Assembly (NCBI RefSeq): GCF_001010285.1
Contig: NZ_CP011104.1
Coordinates: 62,001 to 126,000, forward strand
Origin: Photorhabdus thracensis
Lineage (GTDB): Bacteria; Pseudomonadota; Gammaproteobacteria; Enterobacterales; Enterobacteriaceae
DNA: 64,000 nucleotides
Direction of reading: 5' to 3'
Shown here: positions 34,168 through 47,600 of the stretch, piece after piece
Layout: each line of letters starts with the position of its first letter
Numbering within the stretch: position 1 is the first letter of the stretch
Notes under the pieces: generated by a model
The model's database searches: none
The model's input: the letters and a program-made list of their open reading frames with translations, nothing else
Told to the model about the DNA's origin: nothing
Program-made: the position numbers and the translations under genes

Positions 34168-34365
34168 ATGATTAAATTTAATAAAAAGCAAGTGTTAAAA
34201 TCAGTAAAAACAACGACTAAAACCTTTTTATACAAGTTAAAACCAGAGGTTAAAAAAATAACTTTTAATAACAGTTTAAACCTGCCTATCATAAACCTAT
34301 CAGTAAAAATAATAAAAAGCATTGGCTTTATTAATGCTTATATATCCCGTAAAAAAGACAAATAA
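34168..34365 (+). CDS. Doubtful small lysine-rich protein
   Basis: The 65-codon frame (MIKFNKKQVLKSVKTTTKTF onwards) lies in AT-rich DNA, has no convincing ribosome-binding site and no recognisable family. Its composition is what random AT-rich sequence gives. Listed only because nothing else occupies this stretch. Confidence 0.15.
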   Translation: MIKFNKKQVLKSVKTTTKTFLYKLKPEVKKITFNNSLNLPIINLSVKIIKSIGFINAYISRKKDK

Positions 34366-34475
34366 GAATATGGAATAGGTTAATCAGATAATATATTAAA
34401 AAAACAACCGACTTTAATCACGTTTTCAACCGGGGGAATACATTTTTTCATAAACCAGTTAAATAATTTCTCATG

Positions 34476-34498
34476 AAAAATCCGGTATATACCGGATT
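34476..34498 (-). terminator. Rho-independent terminator of NRPS2
   Basis: AATCCGGTATATACCGGATT (34479-34498) is a perfect palindrome followed on the minus strand by a T-run (aaaaa 34476-34480 on the plus strand). It lies 39 bases after the NRPS2 stop codon, the mirror position of the NRPS1 terminator. Confidence 0.82.
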
Positions 34499-34537
34499 AT
34501 CAAACCAACGTTAAATTATCCAATACTCCTTAATATA

Positions 34538-37500
34538 TCAGTATGATAGCGCCTCCCCATTACAACTGATTGCCAGCGCCCTATTCAGAGCCTGAGCTAA
34601 AGCAGTTTTATGTTCATTATCCTCTAATACACTAAAATGGTTACCCGGTATCGCAATCAGTTGAAGCAAAGTATCAGGTATTATCTGCTCCCAGCCCAGC
34701 GATGGCTCTATATTTAAACGTTCCGTCTCTTCATCCGCCATAAAAGAGATAGAGGGTGAAGGTTCCATTGCATAAAACTGATGCAGCGTTACCGCCAATG
34801 CCTGCGGATCATAATCTCTAACCATCTGCGCATAATTCTCTATCTGCTCCCAACGTTTTGCGATTAAATCAGCGCGCAGATTTGCCGGATATAACGCTAA
34901 TTCTTGTGCCGCTTCAATAAACTGCACTAAATTCAATTCATCAATTTGCCGAAACAATTCCGCCATCTCTTGGGTACGCTCTTCCCCTGATTGCCTTGCT
35001 AATTCGACAAAGAACTGATGCTTAGGCGACATTTTCTGCGGCCCAAAATAGTGAGGAGCCGGCGTATCAATCAACCCCAGGAAATTCACCTTCTCACCAG
35101 TATGTAACAACCTCTCGGCAATAGCATAAGCCAATATTCCGCCGGAAGAGTAACCGCCCAGCCGGTACGGGCCTTCCGGTTGAACCGCTTTTATCAAGCT
35201 GATCATTCTGACAGCTTGCGCCTCCATCATCGACATCGGTTCTTCACTGATGGATGACCAGGGCAGTGCATAAATCGGGTAACCTGGCTGAATCTGTTGA
35301 GCCAATCCAAAGACATAAGAATAGTCACCCATTCCGCTAGGCACAAAGAACAGCGGCAGCCCGGTTCCGTCAGATCGCACTGATATAGCACCACTTTGCG
35401 GTTGAGACAGCGAATCTGAGATGATTTTTGCTGCCAGTTCAGCCAACACCGGGAATTGGAACAACACATTTAATGTGCAAACCAAACCCCGGCCAGCAGC
35501 AAGATTTATCATTCGCATAGCGAGCAGTGAGTGACCGCCCAGCACGAAGAAGTTGTCATGCCGGCTAATCTGCTCAATCCCCAGTAATTCACGCCAAATC
35601 GTTGCCAATACGGTTTCCGTTTCGCCTTGTGGTGCTTCATAAATCTGACGGGCAAAGGCTTCATTATCCAGTGCCGGTAGCGCCCGGCGATCCAGTTTAC
35701 CGTTCGGGGTCAGTGGAAGTGCATCCAGACGCACAAACGCCGCCGGCACCATATAGTCAGGTAACATGGCACTCAGGTGGCTACGCAGGCGATTAGCCAA
35801 TCCCTCCGCCGCTGGCGCCACCACATAAGCGACCAAATGTTTATCCTGCCCTTCACCCAATGCCAGCACCACCGATTCACTCACCGCAGGATGCTCCGCT
35901 AACCGGGCCTCAATTTCACCGGGTTCAATCCGGAAACCGCGAACTTTCACTTGTTGGTCGCTACGGCCTAAGAATTCCAAATTGCCGTCCGGCAGGTAAC
36001 GGACTAAATCCCCAGTGCGGTACATTCTCGCCTCCGGGTTATCGCTAAAGGGATCGATAAGGAAACGTTCAGCGGTCAAGTCAGGGCGATTGAGATAACC
36101 CCGCGCTACACCGGCCCCGCCAATATACAACTCCCCCATCGCGCCTAACGGTACTGGCTGACCATGACCATCCAGCAGATAAACCCGCGTGTTGGCAGTC
36201 GGGCGACCGATAGGGATCAACGCCACCGTATAATCTGACGGGCAACGCCAGCTGGTGGCGCACACGGTGATCTCCGTCGGGCCATACGCATTGAACAGGG
36301 TTGCTTTTCCCCTCAACGCTTGTATTAGCGCCGCACTGGGGGCTTCACCCCCCAATATTAATGTCGGTTTTATTGTTATCTCTGGTAAATTGGCACCTTC
36401 CCGAAGCAGTGCCGGTGTGACACAAGCGTGCGTCACCGCCTGTTCTTCCAGATAATGCCAGAGGCAGCCCGGGTCCTGACGGACAAGATCAGCAGGAATA
36501 ACTAAAGTCGCCCCACCAGCCAGCACCATCATAATTTCCCAGACACTGGCATCGAAGCCCAATGAGGCAAACTGCAACATCCGGCTATCCGCGCCAATGC
36601 CAAACTGGGCTATTTTATCCAGAGTGAGGTTGACCAACCCTTGATGTTCGACCATCACCCCTTTTGGTGTGCCCGTCGAGCCGGAGGTGTAAATCACATA
36701 CGCCAAGTGCTGTGAGGTTAATCCAGATATCTGTGGGTTACTTTCCGGCTGGTCAGGCAGAATATTCGGATCCAGTACGGTCAACGCAGCCAACGCCTCT
36801 GCCCCTAATGCCGCACGCCCGGCATTATCCACCAACAACATCGCAGGCGCGGCATCCGTCAGAATATGGCCCATACGCTCACCCGGGTAAGCGGGATCCA
36901 GCGGCACATAGGCGCCACCCGCCTTCAATACCGCCAACACCCCGGCCACCATTGCCGGTGAACGTGACACGCAAATCGCTACCCGCTGATCCGGCGCCAC
37001 ACCCAAGGCAATCAGTTGGTAAGCCAGCCGGTTAGCCCAGGCATTCAGTTCTGCATAACTGAGCGTCTGGTTTTCATACACCAATGCTGTGGCATCCGGG
37101 GTTTTCTCCACCTGTTGTTCAAACAACTGATGAATACATAACTGGTCAGGATACGCGGTTTCCGTCGCATTCCAGCTCTTTAACAGCAACGTACACTCCG
37201 TTTCAGGCAGAATGTTTAGTGCCCGAACCGGTGTTTCCGGGGCCTGATCCAGTGCCTCTGCCAAACTCTCCAGCGCCTGCTGCATATACCCACATACCCG
37301 TTCCGGATCAAACGGCTGCACCACCTGAGCCGTCAGTCCCAGTGCGTCGCCAAAATCCTCCACCGACAGCACAAACGGATAGTTAGTCCGCTCCTGTCCG
37401 CCCAGAAATTCAATATCGCTGATGGGTTCATCCGACTCTGTTGGCAATGCATTATGTCGATAGTTCAGCAAGCTGCTAAAGAGTGGGATCTCCCCCTGAA

Positions 37501-38631
37501 CACCACTGCAACGCTGAACTAACGCCAATGAAGCATGTTCATGTTCTAATAATCCAGCAAGTCGGGTATGGGCTGCCTGTACGCTGTCCCGTACCGGCGT
37601 ATCATTGATATCCAACCGCAGCGGCAAGGTATTGATGAACAATCCCATGCCGCTGTCAGCGCCGTCCCCCGCCTGCATCCGTCCAAACAGCACAGTGCCA
37701 AACACCACTTTCTCCTGACCGCTGGTACGCGATAACACCTGTGCCCAGGCCAAATGGCACAAAGCGGCCAAACTCACGCCCAAACTTCTAGCCTGACCAC
37801 GCAAACGATCATTCAGCGCAGCCGTCAGCATCCGGTGAGATTCCGTCACCTGCGTACCATCACGATGCACCTCCGTCAGCCCAAAGGGCAGTGTGGGTTC
37901 ATCTACCTCTGCTAACATATTGGTAAAGAAACGAGTATGCGCTTCCTGATTGACATCGAGCCGGGCCTGAGCCACCAGATTGCGGAAAGGAACTGGAGCA
38001 GGCAAACTCGCTTCCTGACCGTCAAGATACGCCTGCACCTCTCGATCCATCACATCCAGCGTCGTATGGTCACCAATCAGGTGATGCTGCAATTGCAATA
38101 CAACCCAACGGCCATCAGTTTCCGGTACCACAATAAAGCGCAACAACGGTGCCTGGCTCAAATCGAGACGATAATGATGTGGATCAAAGCGTTGAACCAA
38201 TTGCTCGCTGATCGCCCCGTCAGCTGGGTCCAGCGTCAATTCAGTCACTGATAAAAGTACCTGACGCAAAACTACCTGCGCCGGCATAGATAATCCTTGC
38301 CAGATAAACGCGGTACGCAGGATATCGTGCCGGTCAACCACTTGTTGAATCGCCGTCAGATAACGATCCAGCAAAACGCGGTCAGCCAAGGCCACTTGAC
38401 CAGCCAATAGGTACGGATCACCTTCGTTTGTCAGCAGATGGTGGAACAAAATCCCCTCCTGCAACGGTGACAACGCATAGATATCCTGAATATTGGTCAC
38501 CCCGCCCGGTACTTGCCCAACGATAAGATCGATGTCAGGCTGAGTCAGGTCAATCAACGGCAGCAACTCTGGTGTCAATACCGTCGTATCCGGTGTAATC
38601 CGGTTTTCAGGCACCTGAGTTTCACGATGTT
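34538..38631 (-). other. NRPS2 terminal module: dual C/E, A (aromatic), T, TE
   Basis: Pocket D-A-W-C-I-G-A-V-C, one of the aromatic codes with two pocket changes. The TE-partner carrier domain (LGGHSLLAMRM) and thioesterase (about 34541-35420) are collinear with those of NRPS1. Release may be by hydrolysis or cyclisation; the sequence does not decide. Confidence 0.76.
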
Positions 38632-41600
38632 GAGCCACAGACTGAGCCAAGACACAGAGTGTTTGATGCCGGAATAGCGTTTGCACCGAGACAGCCAAAC
38701 CAATACGCCTCAAGCATTCAATCATTCGGACAACCAGCAACGAGTGGCCTCCCAACGCAAAGAAATTGTCATGCCGGCTAATTTGTTCAATCCCCAGTAA
38801 TTCACGCCAAATCGCCGCCAGGGCAGTTTCTATCTCACCTTGCGGGGCCTCATAGACCTGACGGGCAAAAGCTTCCTGCCCGGGCGCAGGCAACGCCTGG
38901 CGATCCAATTTACCGTTCGGCGTTAACGGGAAGGCGTCCAGACGCACAAACGCCGCCGGCACCATATAATCAGGTAAAACGGCACTCAAGTGGCTGCGCA
39001 GGTGATTAGCCAGTCCCTCCTCCGCTGGCGCCACCACATAAGCGACCAAACGTTTATCCTGCCCTTCCCCCAACCCCAGCACAACAGATTCACTCACCGC
39101 CGGATATTCCATCAACCGAACCTCAATTTCACCGGGTTCAATCCGGAAACCCCGAATTTTCACCTGTTGGTCGTTACGCCCCAGGAATTCCAAATTGCCG
39201 TCTGGCCGGTAACGGGCCAAATCCCCGGTTCGATACATGCGCGCATCCGGTTTATTGCTAAAAGGATCAGCCAGAAAGCGGTCAGTGGTCAACTCAGGAC
39301 GATTGAGATAGCCTCGCGCTACACCCGCCCCTCCGATATACAGTTCTCCCACGGCCCCCAACGGTACGGGCTGACCATAGGTGTCCAGCAGATAAACCCG
39401 CGTATTAACCATCGGCTGCCCAATCGGTACCCATTCATCCATATAGTCTGACGGGCAACGCCAAGTCGTAGCGCAGACCGTCGTTTCCGTCGGCCCATAC
39501 GCATTGAACAGCGTTACCTTCCCCTTCAGAGCCTGAAGCAACACGGTACTCAGGACTTCACCCGCCAGAACCAACGTGGGTTTTATCGTTATTGCCGGCA
39601 AATCAATCCCCTCCCGCAGCAACGCGGGCGTCAAACAGGCGTGCGTCACCGCCTGCTCTTCCAGATAATGCCAAAGACGGCATGGATCCTGACGAACCGC
39701 GTCGGCAGGGATAATTAAGCTTGCTCCCCCACTCAGCGCTATCATGATTTCCCAAACACTGGCATCAAAGCCAAAGGAAGCAAACTGCAACATCCGGCTG
39801 GTTACACGCATGTCAAGCCGGCTAACTTGTGCCAGCGCCAGATTACTCATACCACGATGCTCCACCATCACCCCTTTTGGCATACCGGTAGAACCGGAAG
39901 TGTAAATCACATACGCCAAATGCTGTGAAGTCAATGCAGGTACCTGCGGGTTACTATCCGGCTGATCAGGCAGGATATTCGGGTCGAGTACGGTCAGCAC
40001 AGCCAATCCCTCCGCCCCCAACACCGCACACCCAACACTATCCGCCAGCAAAATAATCGGCGCGGCATCATTCAGGATATGCGCCAGACGTTCACCCGGG
40101 TAAGTTGGGTCCAACGGCACATAGGCCCCACCCGCTTTCAGCACCGCCAGTAATCCCGCTACCATTGCCGGTGAACGCGCCACGCAAATTGCCACCCGTT
40201 GATCCGGTACGACACCCAGTGCAATCAGCTGATACGCCAATCGGTTAGCCCAAGAGTTCAATTCGGTATAACTGAGGTTCTGCCCTTCATACACTAACGC
40301 TATCGCGTCAGGGTTTTTCTCCACCTGTTGTTCAAACAATTGATGAAAACATAACTGCTCAGGATACGCGGTTTCCGCGGCATTCCAGGTCTCCAGCAAC
40401 AGTTTTCGTTCTGCTTGCGGTAAAATGTTCAGTGTCCGCACCGGGGTCTCCGGGGCTTGTTCAAGCGCTTCTGCCAGACTTTCCAACGCTTGCTGCATGT
40501 ATCCACATATCCTGTCCGGATCAAACGGCTGCACCACCTGAGCCGTCAGCCCCAGCGCTTCACCAAAATCTTCCACCGACAGTGCCAGTGGGTAGTTGGT
40601 CCGCTCCTGTCCGCCAAAGGCTTCAATATCACTAATGATTTCGTCCGACGTTTCCGGCAAGGCATTATGCCGATAGTTCAACAAGCTGTTAAACAGTGGG
40701 ATCTCCCCCTGTATACCGCCGCAACGCTGGGCCAGCGCCAGTGAAGCATGTTCATAATCCAGCAATCCCGCTAACCGGCTATGGGCTGTCAGTACACTGT
40801 CCCGCACTGGGGTATCATCCATATCCAGCCGCAACGGCAAGGTATTGATAAACAGCCCCATGCCGCTGTCAGCACCGTCCCCCACCCGCATCCGTCCAAA
40901 TAGCACAGTGCCGAACACCACTTTTTCCTGATCACAGGTACGCGATAGGACCTGCGCCCAAGCCAGATGGCACAAGGCGGCCAAACTCACGCCCAAATGC
41001 CGGGCCTGACCGCGCAAACGGTCATTCAGTTCGGTTGTCAGCATCCGATGCGATTCCGTCACCTGTGAACCATCACGATGCACCTCCGTCAGCCCGAACG
41101 GCAGTGTCGGTTCATCAACCTCAGCTAACATATTGGTAAAGAAACGGATGTGTTCTTCCTGATTGACACCAAGCCGGGCCTGAGCCACCAAATTGCGGAA
41201 AGGAACCGGCGCAGGTAAACGTGCTTCCTGACCGGCAAGATACGCCTGCACTTCCCGATCCATCACTTCCATCGTCGAATGGTCACCAATCAGATGATGC
41301 TGCTGTTCCAGCAAGAGCCAACGGCCCCCTTCTTCCTGTGCCATCATAAAGCGCAACAGCGGCACCTGCCCCAAATCCATACGATGATGACGTGGGTCAA
41401 AACGCCGGGCCAGTTGATCACTGATCGGCCCGTCAGAGGGGGTTAACTTCAGTTCAGTGACTAACAGAGGCGCCTGACGCAAAACCACCTGCGCCGGTGC
41501 AGATAATCCTTGCCAGATAAACGCGGTCCGTAAGATATCGTGCCGGTCAACCACCTGTTGAACCGCCGCCAGATAATTATCCAGCAAAGAGCGATCAGCA

Positions 41601-44600
41601 AAGGCCATCTGATCAGTCAACAGGTACGGATCACCTTCATCTGCCAGCAGATGGTGGAACAAAATCCCCTCCTGCAACGGCGATAACGCATAGATATCCT
41701 GAATATTTTCCATCCCGCCCGGCACTTGCCCGACGATTAAATCAATTTCAGGCTGGGTCAGATTAATCAACGGCAGCAGATCCGGTGTCAGCACCGTAGT
41801 ATCCGCTGTAATGCGGTTTTCAGGTACCTGGATTTCACGATGCTGATCCAGAGACTGAGCCAAAACATGGAGTGTCTGATGCTGGAATAGCGTTTGTACC
41901 GAGACGCCCAGACCAATACGCCGCAGGGATTCAATCATCCGGACAACCAGTAACGAATGCCCGCCCAAGGCAAAGAAATTGTCATACCGGCTAATCTGTT
42001 CAACCCCCAGCAATTCACGCCAAATCGCCGCCAGAGCCGTTTCCATCTCGCCTTGCGGCGCTTGGTAAACCTGACGGGCAAACGCGTCCTCGCCCGGTGC
42101 CGGCAACGCCCGGCGATCCAATTTACTATTCGGCGTTAATGGCAAAGCATCCAAGCGCACAAAGGCGGACGGTACCATGTAATCAGGCAACAACGCGCTC
42201 AGATGTTCACGCAGACGGTTAACCAATCCGTCATTCGCTGGCGCCGCCACATAGGCGACCAGACGCTTATCCTGCCCTTCTCCCAACGCCAGCACGACAG
42301 ATTCACTCACCGCAGGGTGTTCCAATAACCGGGTTTCAATTTCACCCAGTTCAATGCGAAAACCGCGGATCTTCACCTGATGGTCATTACGGCCCAGGAA
42401 TTCCAGATTACCGTCCGGCAAGTAACGGGCCAGATCCCCGCTTCGGTACATGCGCGCATCCGGGTTGTCACTGAACGGATCAATCAGGAAACGTTCTGCG
42501 GTCAATTCCGGCCGGTTCAGATAACCCCGCGCCACACCCGCCCCGCCAATATATAATTCCCCTACCATGCCCAACGGCACAGGACAGCCAAATTTATCCA
42601 GTAAATAAAGCCGGGTATTGGCAAGCGGACGACCAATCGTCGGGTAAGGATGCGCCGGTTCTATGCAGGCCAGCGTCGCATCTACGGTGCATTCGGTTGG
42701 ACCGTAGACGTTATAAGCCGTCAGTTGCGGTATATCGGCTACCGCCTGCCAGGTTTGTACTGATATAGGCTCACCGCCAATCAGCAGCGTCAACGCTTTT
42801 TGATGCTGATGCAAACCCGCTGCCAACAACATCTCTAATTGCATTGGCGTACAATCCAACACATCAAGATTTGTCCTGACTAAAAATTGCAATAAGGCCG
42901 CACTATCGGCGCGCACATCTTGTGGAACAATCACCAGCGTGTAGCCATTCAACAGGCCAAGTATGTTTTGCAATGCCGCATCAAAAGAAATACTGGCATT
43001 CAGGCTAACCCGGTAAGGGGCCGGTGAAGACGCAAATGCACGCTCTGTCAGCGTTCCATGTAAATTTAACAAAGAGCCATGCTCAACCATGACACCCTTC
43101 GGTGTACCGGTCGAGCCGGAAGTGTAAATCACATAGGCCAAATGACGGGAAGTCAGCGCAGGTATCTGTAGATTACGGTCTGACTGGTCAGGTAAAAGAT
43201 TGGGGTCAAGTACCGTCAGTCCGGCCAGCGCCTCCCTGCCCAGTACCGCACATCCCGCCTCATCCGCCAGTATCACTGACGGTGCAATATCATTCAAGAT
43301 ATGCACCAGACGTTCACCCGGATAAGCTGGATCTAACGGCACATAGGCGCCACCCGCTTTCAACACCGCCAGCAATCCCACCACCATTGCCAATGAACGC
43401 GACACGCAAATCGCCACCGGTTGATCCGGTGCTACGCCCAGTGCAATCAGCTGATGCGCCAGCCGGTTAGCGCGGATGTTCAATTCGGTATAACTGAGCG
43501 TCTGCCCTTCATACACTAATGCTGTCGCGTCAGGGGTTTTCGCCGCCTGTTGTTCAAACAACTGATGGATGCACAAAGCTTCAGGATACGGCGTTTCCGT
43601 TGCATTCCAGGTTCTTAGTAACAAGGTCCGCTCCGCTTCCGGCAGGATGTCCAATGCCCGAACCGGCATGTCCGGAGTATGCTCCAGCGCTTCCGCCAGG
43701 CTTTCCAGCGCCTGCTGCATGTAGCCACATATCTTTTCCGGATCAAACGGTTGTACCACCTGAGCCGTCAGCCCCAGTGCGTTGCCAAAATCTTCCACTG
43801 ACAGAGAAAACGGATAGTTGGTTCGCTCCTGCGCGTCAAGGAATTCAATACCGCTGATGAGTTCATCCGAGGCCGCCAGCGGCGTATTATGCCGGTAGTT
43901 CAGCAACGCATTGAACAGTGGTGTGCCACTGGCTACCCCACTGCAACGTTGAGCCAGCACCAGTGAGGCATGTTCATGCGCCAGCAACCCCGATAACCGG
44001 GTATGAGCGGCCTGTACGCTGTCCCGTACCGGGGTTTCATCCATATCCAACCGCAACGGTAAGGTATTAATAAACAGCCCCATGCCATTATCGGCACCTT
44101 CGCCGGCCTGCATCCGGCCAAACAGCACGGTGCCAAACACCACTTTCTCCTGACCGCTGGTGCGCGATAGCACCTGCGCCCAGGCCAGATGGCACAGGGT
44201 TGCCAAACTCACGTCCAAACGTCTGGCTTGACCACGCAAACGATCATTCAACGCCGCCTTCAGCATCCGGTGAGATTCCGTCACCTGCGAACCATCACGA
44301 TGCACCTCCGTCAGTCCGAATGGCAGTGTCGGTTCATCGACCTCAGCTAACATCTCGGTAAAAAAACGGGTATGCTCTGCCTGACTGATACCAAGCCGGG
44401 CCTGAGCCACCAGATTGCGGAAAGGAACCGGGGCAGGCAAACTGTCCTCCTGACCGGTAAGATACGCCTGTACTTCACTATTCAGCACTTCCAGTGTGGT
44501 GTGGTCACCAATCAGGTGATGCTGCTGCTCCAGTAAGATCCAACGTCCTCCTTCTTCCTGTGCAATGATAAAGCGCAGCAGCGGTGCCTGATCCAGATCT

Positions 44601-47600
44601 ATACGATGATGACACGGGTCAAAACGCCGGGTTAACTGGCCACTGATCGCGCCGTCAGCCGGATCCAGTGTCAGTTCAGTCACCGACAAGGTTGCCTGAC
44701 GCCAGACTACCTGTGCCGGTACGGGTAATCCTTGCCAGATAAAAGCCGTACGCAAGATATCGTGCCGATTAACCACCTGTTGAACCGCTGCCAAATAACT
44801 GTTCAGTAGAGCGCGGTCAGCAAAGGCCATCTGACTGGTCAACAGATAGGGATCACCTTCGTCTGCCAGCAGGTGGTGGAACAAAATCCCCTCCTGCAAC
44901 GGCGATAACCCATAGATATCCTGAATATTGACTATCCCGCCCGGCACTTGCCCGACGATCAGATCAATTTCAGGCTGGGTCAGGTCAATCAACGGCAGCA
45001 GATCTGGTGTCAGCTCCGTCATATCTGCTGTAATGCGGTTTTCAGGTATTTGGATTTCACGCTGTTGAGCCACAGACTGAGCCAGAACACGCAGTGTCTG
45101 ATGTCGGAACAGCGTTTGTACCGATACGCCCAAACCAATACGCCGCAGGGATTCAATCATCCGGACAACCAACAACGAATGACCACCCAGCGCAAAGAAA
45201 TTGTCATGCCGGCTAATCTGCTCAACCCCCAGCAATTCACGCCAAATAGACGCCAGTGCAGTTTCTATCTCACCTTGTGGCGCTTGGTAAACCTGACGGG
45301 CAAAAGCCTCCTCTCCCGGTGCAGGTAACGCCCGGCGATCCAGTTTGCCATTCGACGTCAGCGGGAAAACATCCAACTGGACAAAGGCCGCCGGGACCAT
45401 ATAGTCAGGCAATAACACGCTCAGATGCTCTCGCAGACGGTTAATCAATCCGTCATCCGCTTCGGCCACCACATAAGCCACCAGACGCTTATCCGGTCCC
45501 TCTCCCAACGCCAGCACCGCTGCTTCTTGCACCGCAGGATATTCCACCAGCCGGGCCTCAATTTCACCCGGTTCAATCCGGAAACCCCGAATTTTGACCT
45601 GTTGATCATTACGGCCCAGAAATTCCAGATTACCGTTCGGCAGGTAACGGGCCAAATCCCCGGTCCGATACATGCGCGCATCCGATTGTTTACTAAACGG
45701 ATCAACTAGGAAACGTTCCGCAGTCAACTCAGGGCGATTGAGATAACCACAGGCAACCCCATCTCCGCCGACATAAATCTCACCGGTCGCACCCAATGGC
45801 ACCGGTTGACCGTCAGCATCCAACAGATAAATTTGCGTGTTGGCTATTGGCCGGCCAATCGGGATCCTCGTCACTCCCGGTGGTAATGCCGTAATACGGT
45901 AGGTGGTGGTAAAGGTGGCGCCTTCACTCGGGCCATAGCCATTCAATAATTGTTGTGGCGGGCTATCACGCAGAACCTGAGCAATGACATGCGGATCAAG
46001 TACATCTCCGCCGACAATCAGGATCCTGAGCTGCGGGAAAACCGGGGACAACGCTGTCGCCAGCCGGTTAAACAGCCCGACACTCAGCCACAACACCGTA
46101 ATGCAATGAACCTGCAATGCCTGAACAAACTCTTTGGGCGTCAGCACAGTCGCGTGATCAATCACCACCAGCGCACCGCCGTTGAGCAACGGCGCCCAGA
46201 CTTCAAACGTGCTGGCATCGAAAGCCGGATTAGCTGCAAAAGCAACCCGATCATTCCGTCCAATTTCGGCATAATCATTATTGATAACCAGCCGGACTAC
46301 CGCACGATGAGGCACGACCACGCCTTTGGGTATGCCGGTCGAGCCGGAGGTGTACATGATATATGCTGACCCGGCGCTGGAACACGGTAAGTCAGGATTG
46401 CGGCTATCTTCCGCTTTAATGGTATCGGTCTCACCGGAGAGGCGACACAGAGGAACAGACAGGCCAAGCGGAATCTCAGATTGTGCATCGGTGATCAACA
46501 ACTTAGCGGAGCAATCGTTCATCAACCAGACTTTCCGCTCGTCCGGTACACGGGGATCGACAGGAACGTAAACGGCGCCAACTTTAAGAATAGCCAACTG
46601 GGCCACTACCAGTTCAGTAGAGCGTTCTAACAGAACCGCCACGTGCTCATTCCGGTTAATTCCCTGCTCAATCAGTTGGCGGGTCAGTTGGTTAGCACAG
46701 GCATTCAATTCTGTATAGCTAAGTGTCTTATCTCCCGCGATCAACGCTGGCGCCGTTGGCGTTTTCTCCACCTGTTGTTCAAACAATTGATGAATGCATA
46801 ACTGGTCAGGATACACGGTTTCAGTCGCATTCCAGCTTTTCAGCAACAGTGTACGCTCCGCTTCCGGCAGAATTTCCAACCGCCGTACCGGTGTTTCCGG
46901 AGCCTGTTCAAGTGTCTCCACCAAACTTTCCAGCGCCTGTTGCATGTATCCACATATTCTTTCCGGATCAAGCGGCTGCACCACCTGAGCCGTCAGACCC
47001 AGAGCTTCACCAAAATCCTCTACCGACAGCACTAACGGATAGTTAGTCCGCTCCTGTCCATCCAAAAATTCAATACCGCCGATGAATTCATCCGACGTTG
47101 CCGACAGGGCATTATGCCGATAATTCAACAAGCTACTAAAGAGGGGGATCTCGCCCTGTACACCGCTACAACGCTGGGCCAGTGCCAATGAAGCGTGCTC
47201 ATGCGCTAATAATCCGGCGAGTCGGGTATGGGCGGCCAGTACGCTGTCCCGTACCGGCGTATCATCCATATCCAGACGCAGCGGCAATGTATTGATAAAT
47301 AACCCCATACCGCTATCCACACCGTCCCCCGCCTGCATCCGGCCAAACAGCACAGTGCCGAACACCACTTTCTGCTGACCGCTGGTACGCGACAATACCT
47401 GCGCCCAGGCCAGATGACACAGCGCCGCCAAACTGACACCCAAACGCCGGGCCTGCCTACGTAAACGGTCATTCAGTGAAGTCATCAACATCCGATATGA
47501 TTCCGTCACCTGTGAACCATCACGATGCACCTCCGACAGCCCGAACGGCAGTGTCGGTTCATCTATCTCAGCTAACATCCCGGTAAAGAAACGGGTGTGC

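Larger units (their letters stand above)
33498..34475. other. Region between cdiB2 and the 3' end of NRPS2
   Basis: AT-rich DNA of about 1 kb. It holds the cdiB2 promoter region with a CRP-like site, a tRNA-like remnant (33869-33945), a CATAAAG-gtgtgt-CTTTATG hairpin (34042-34061) and one doubtful short lysine-rich reading frame at 34168-34365. Beyond the CRP site I cannot align it with the region before cdiB1. Confidence 0.5.

Noticed and set aside
34134-34322. Hydrophobic 62-codon minus-strand frame
   Set aside because: It is the complement of a lysine-rich AT stretch; no ribosome-binding site or family resemblance.
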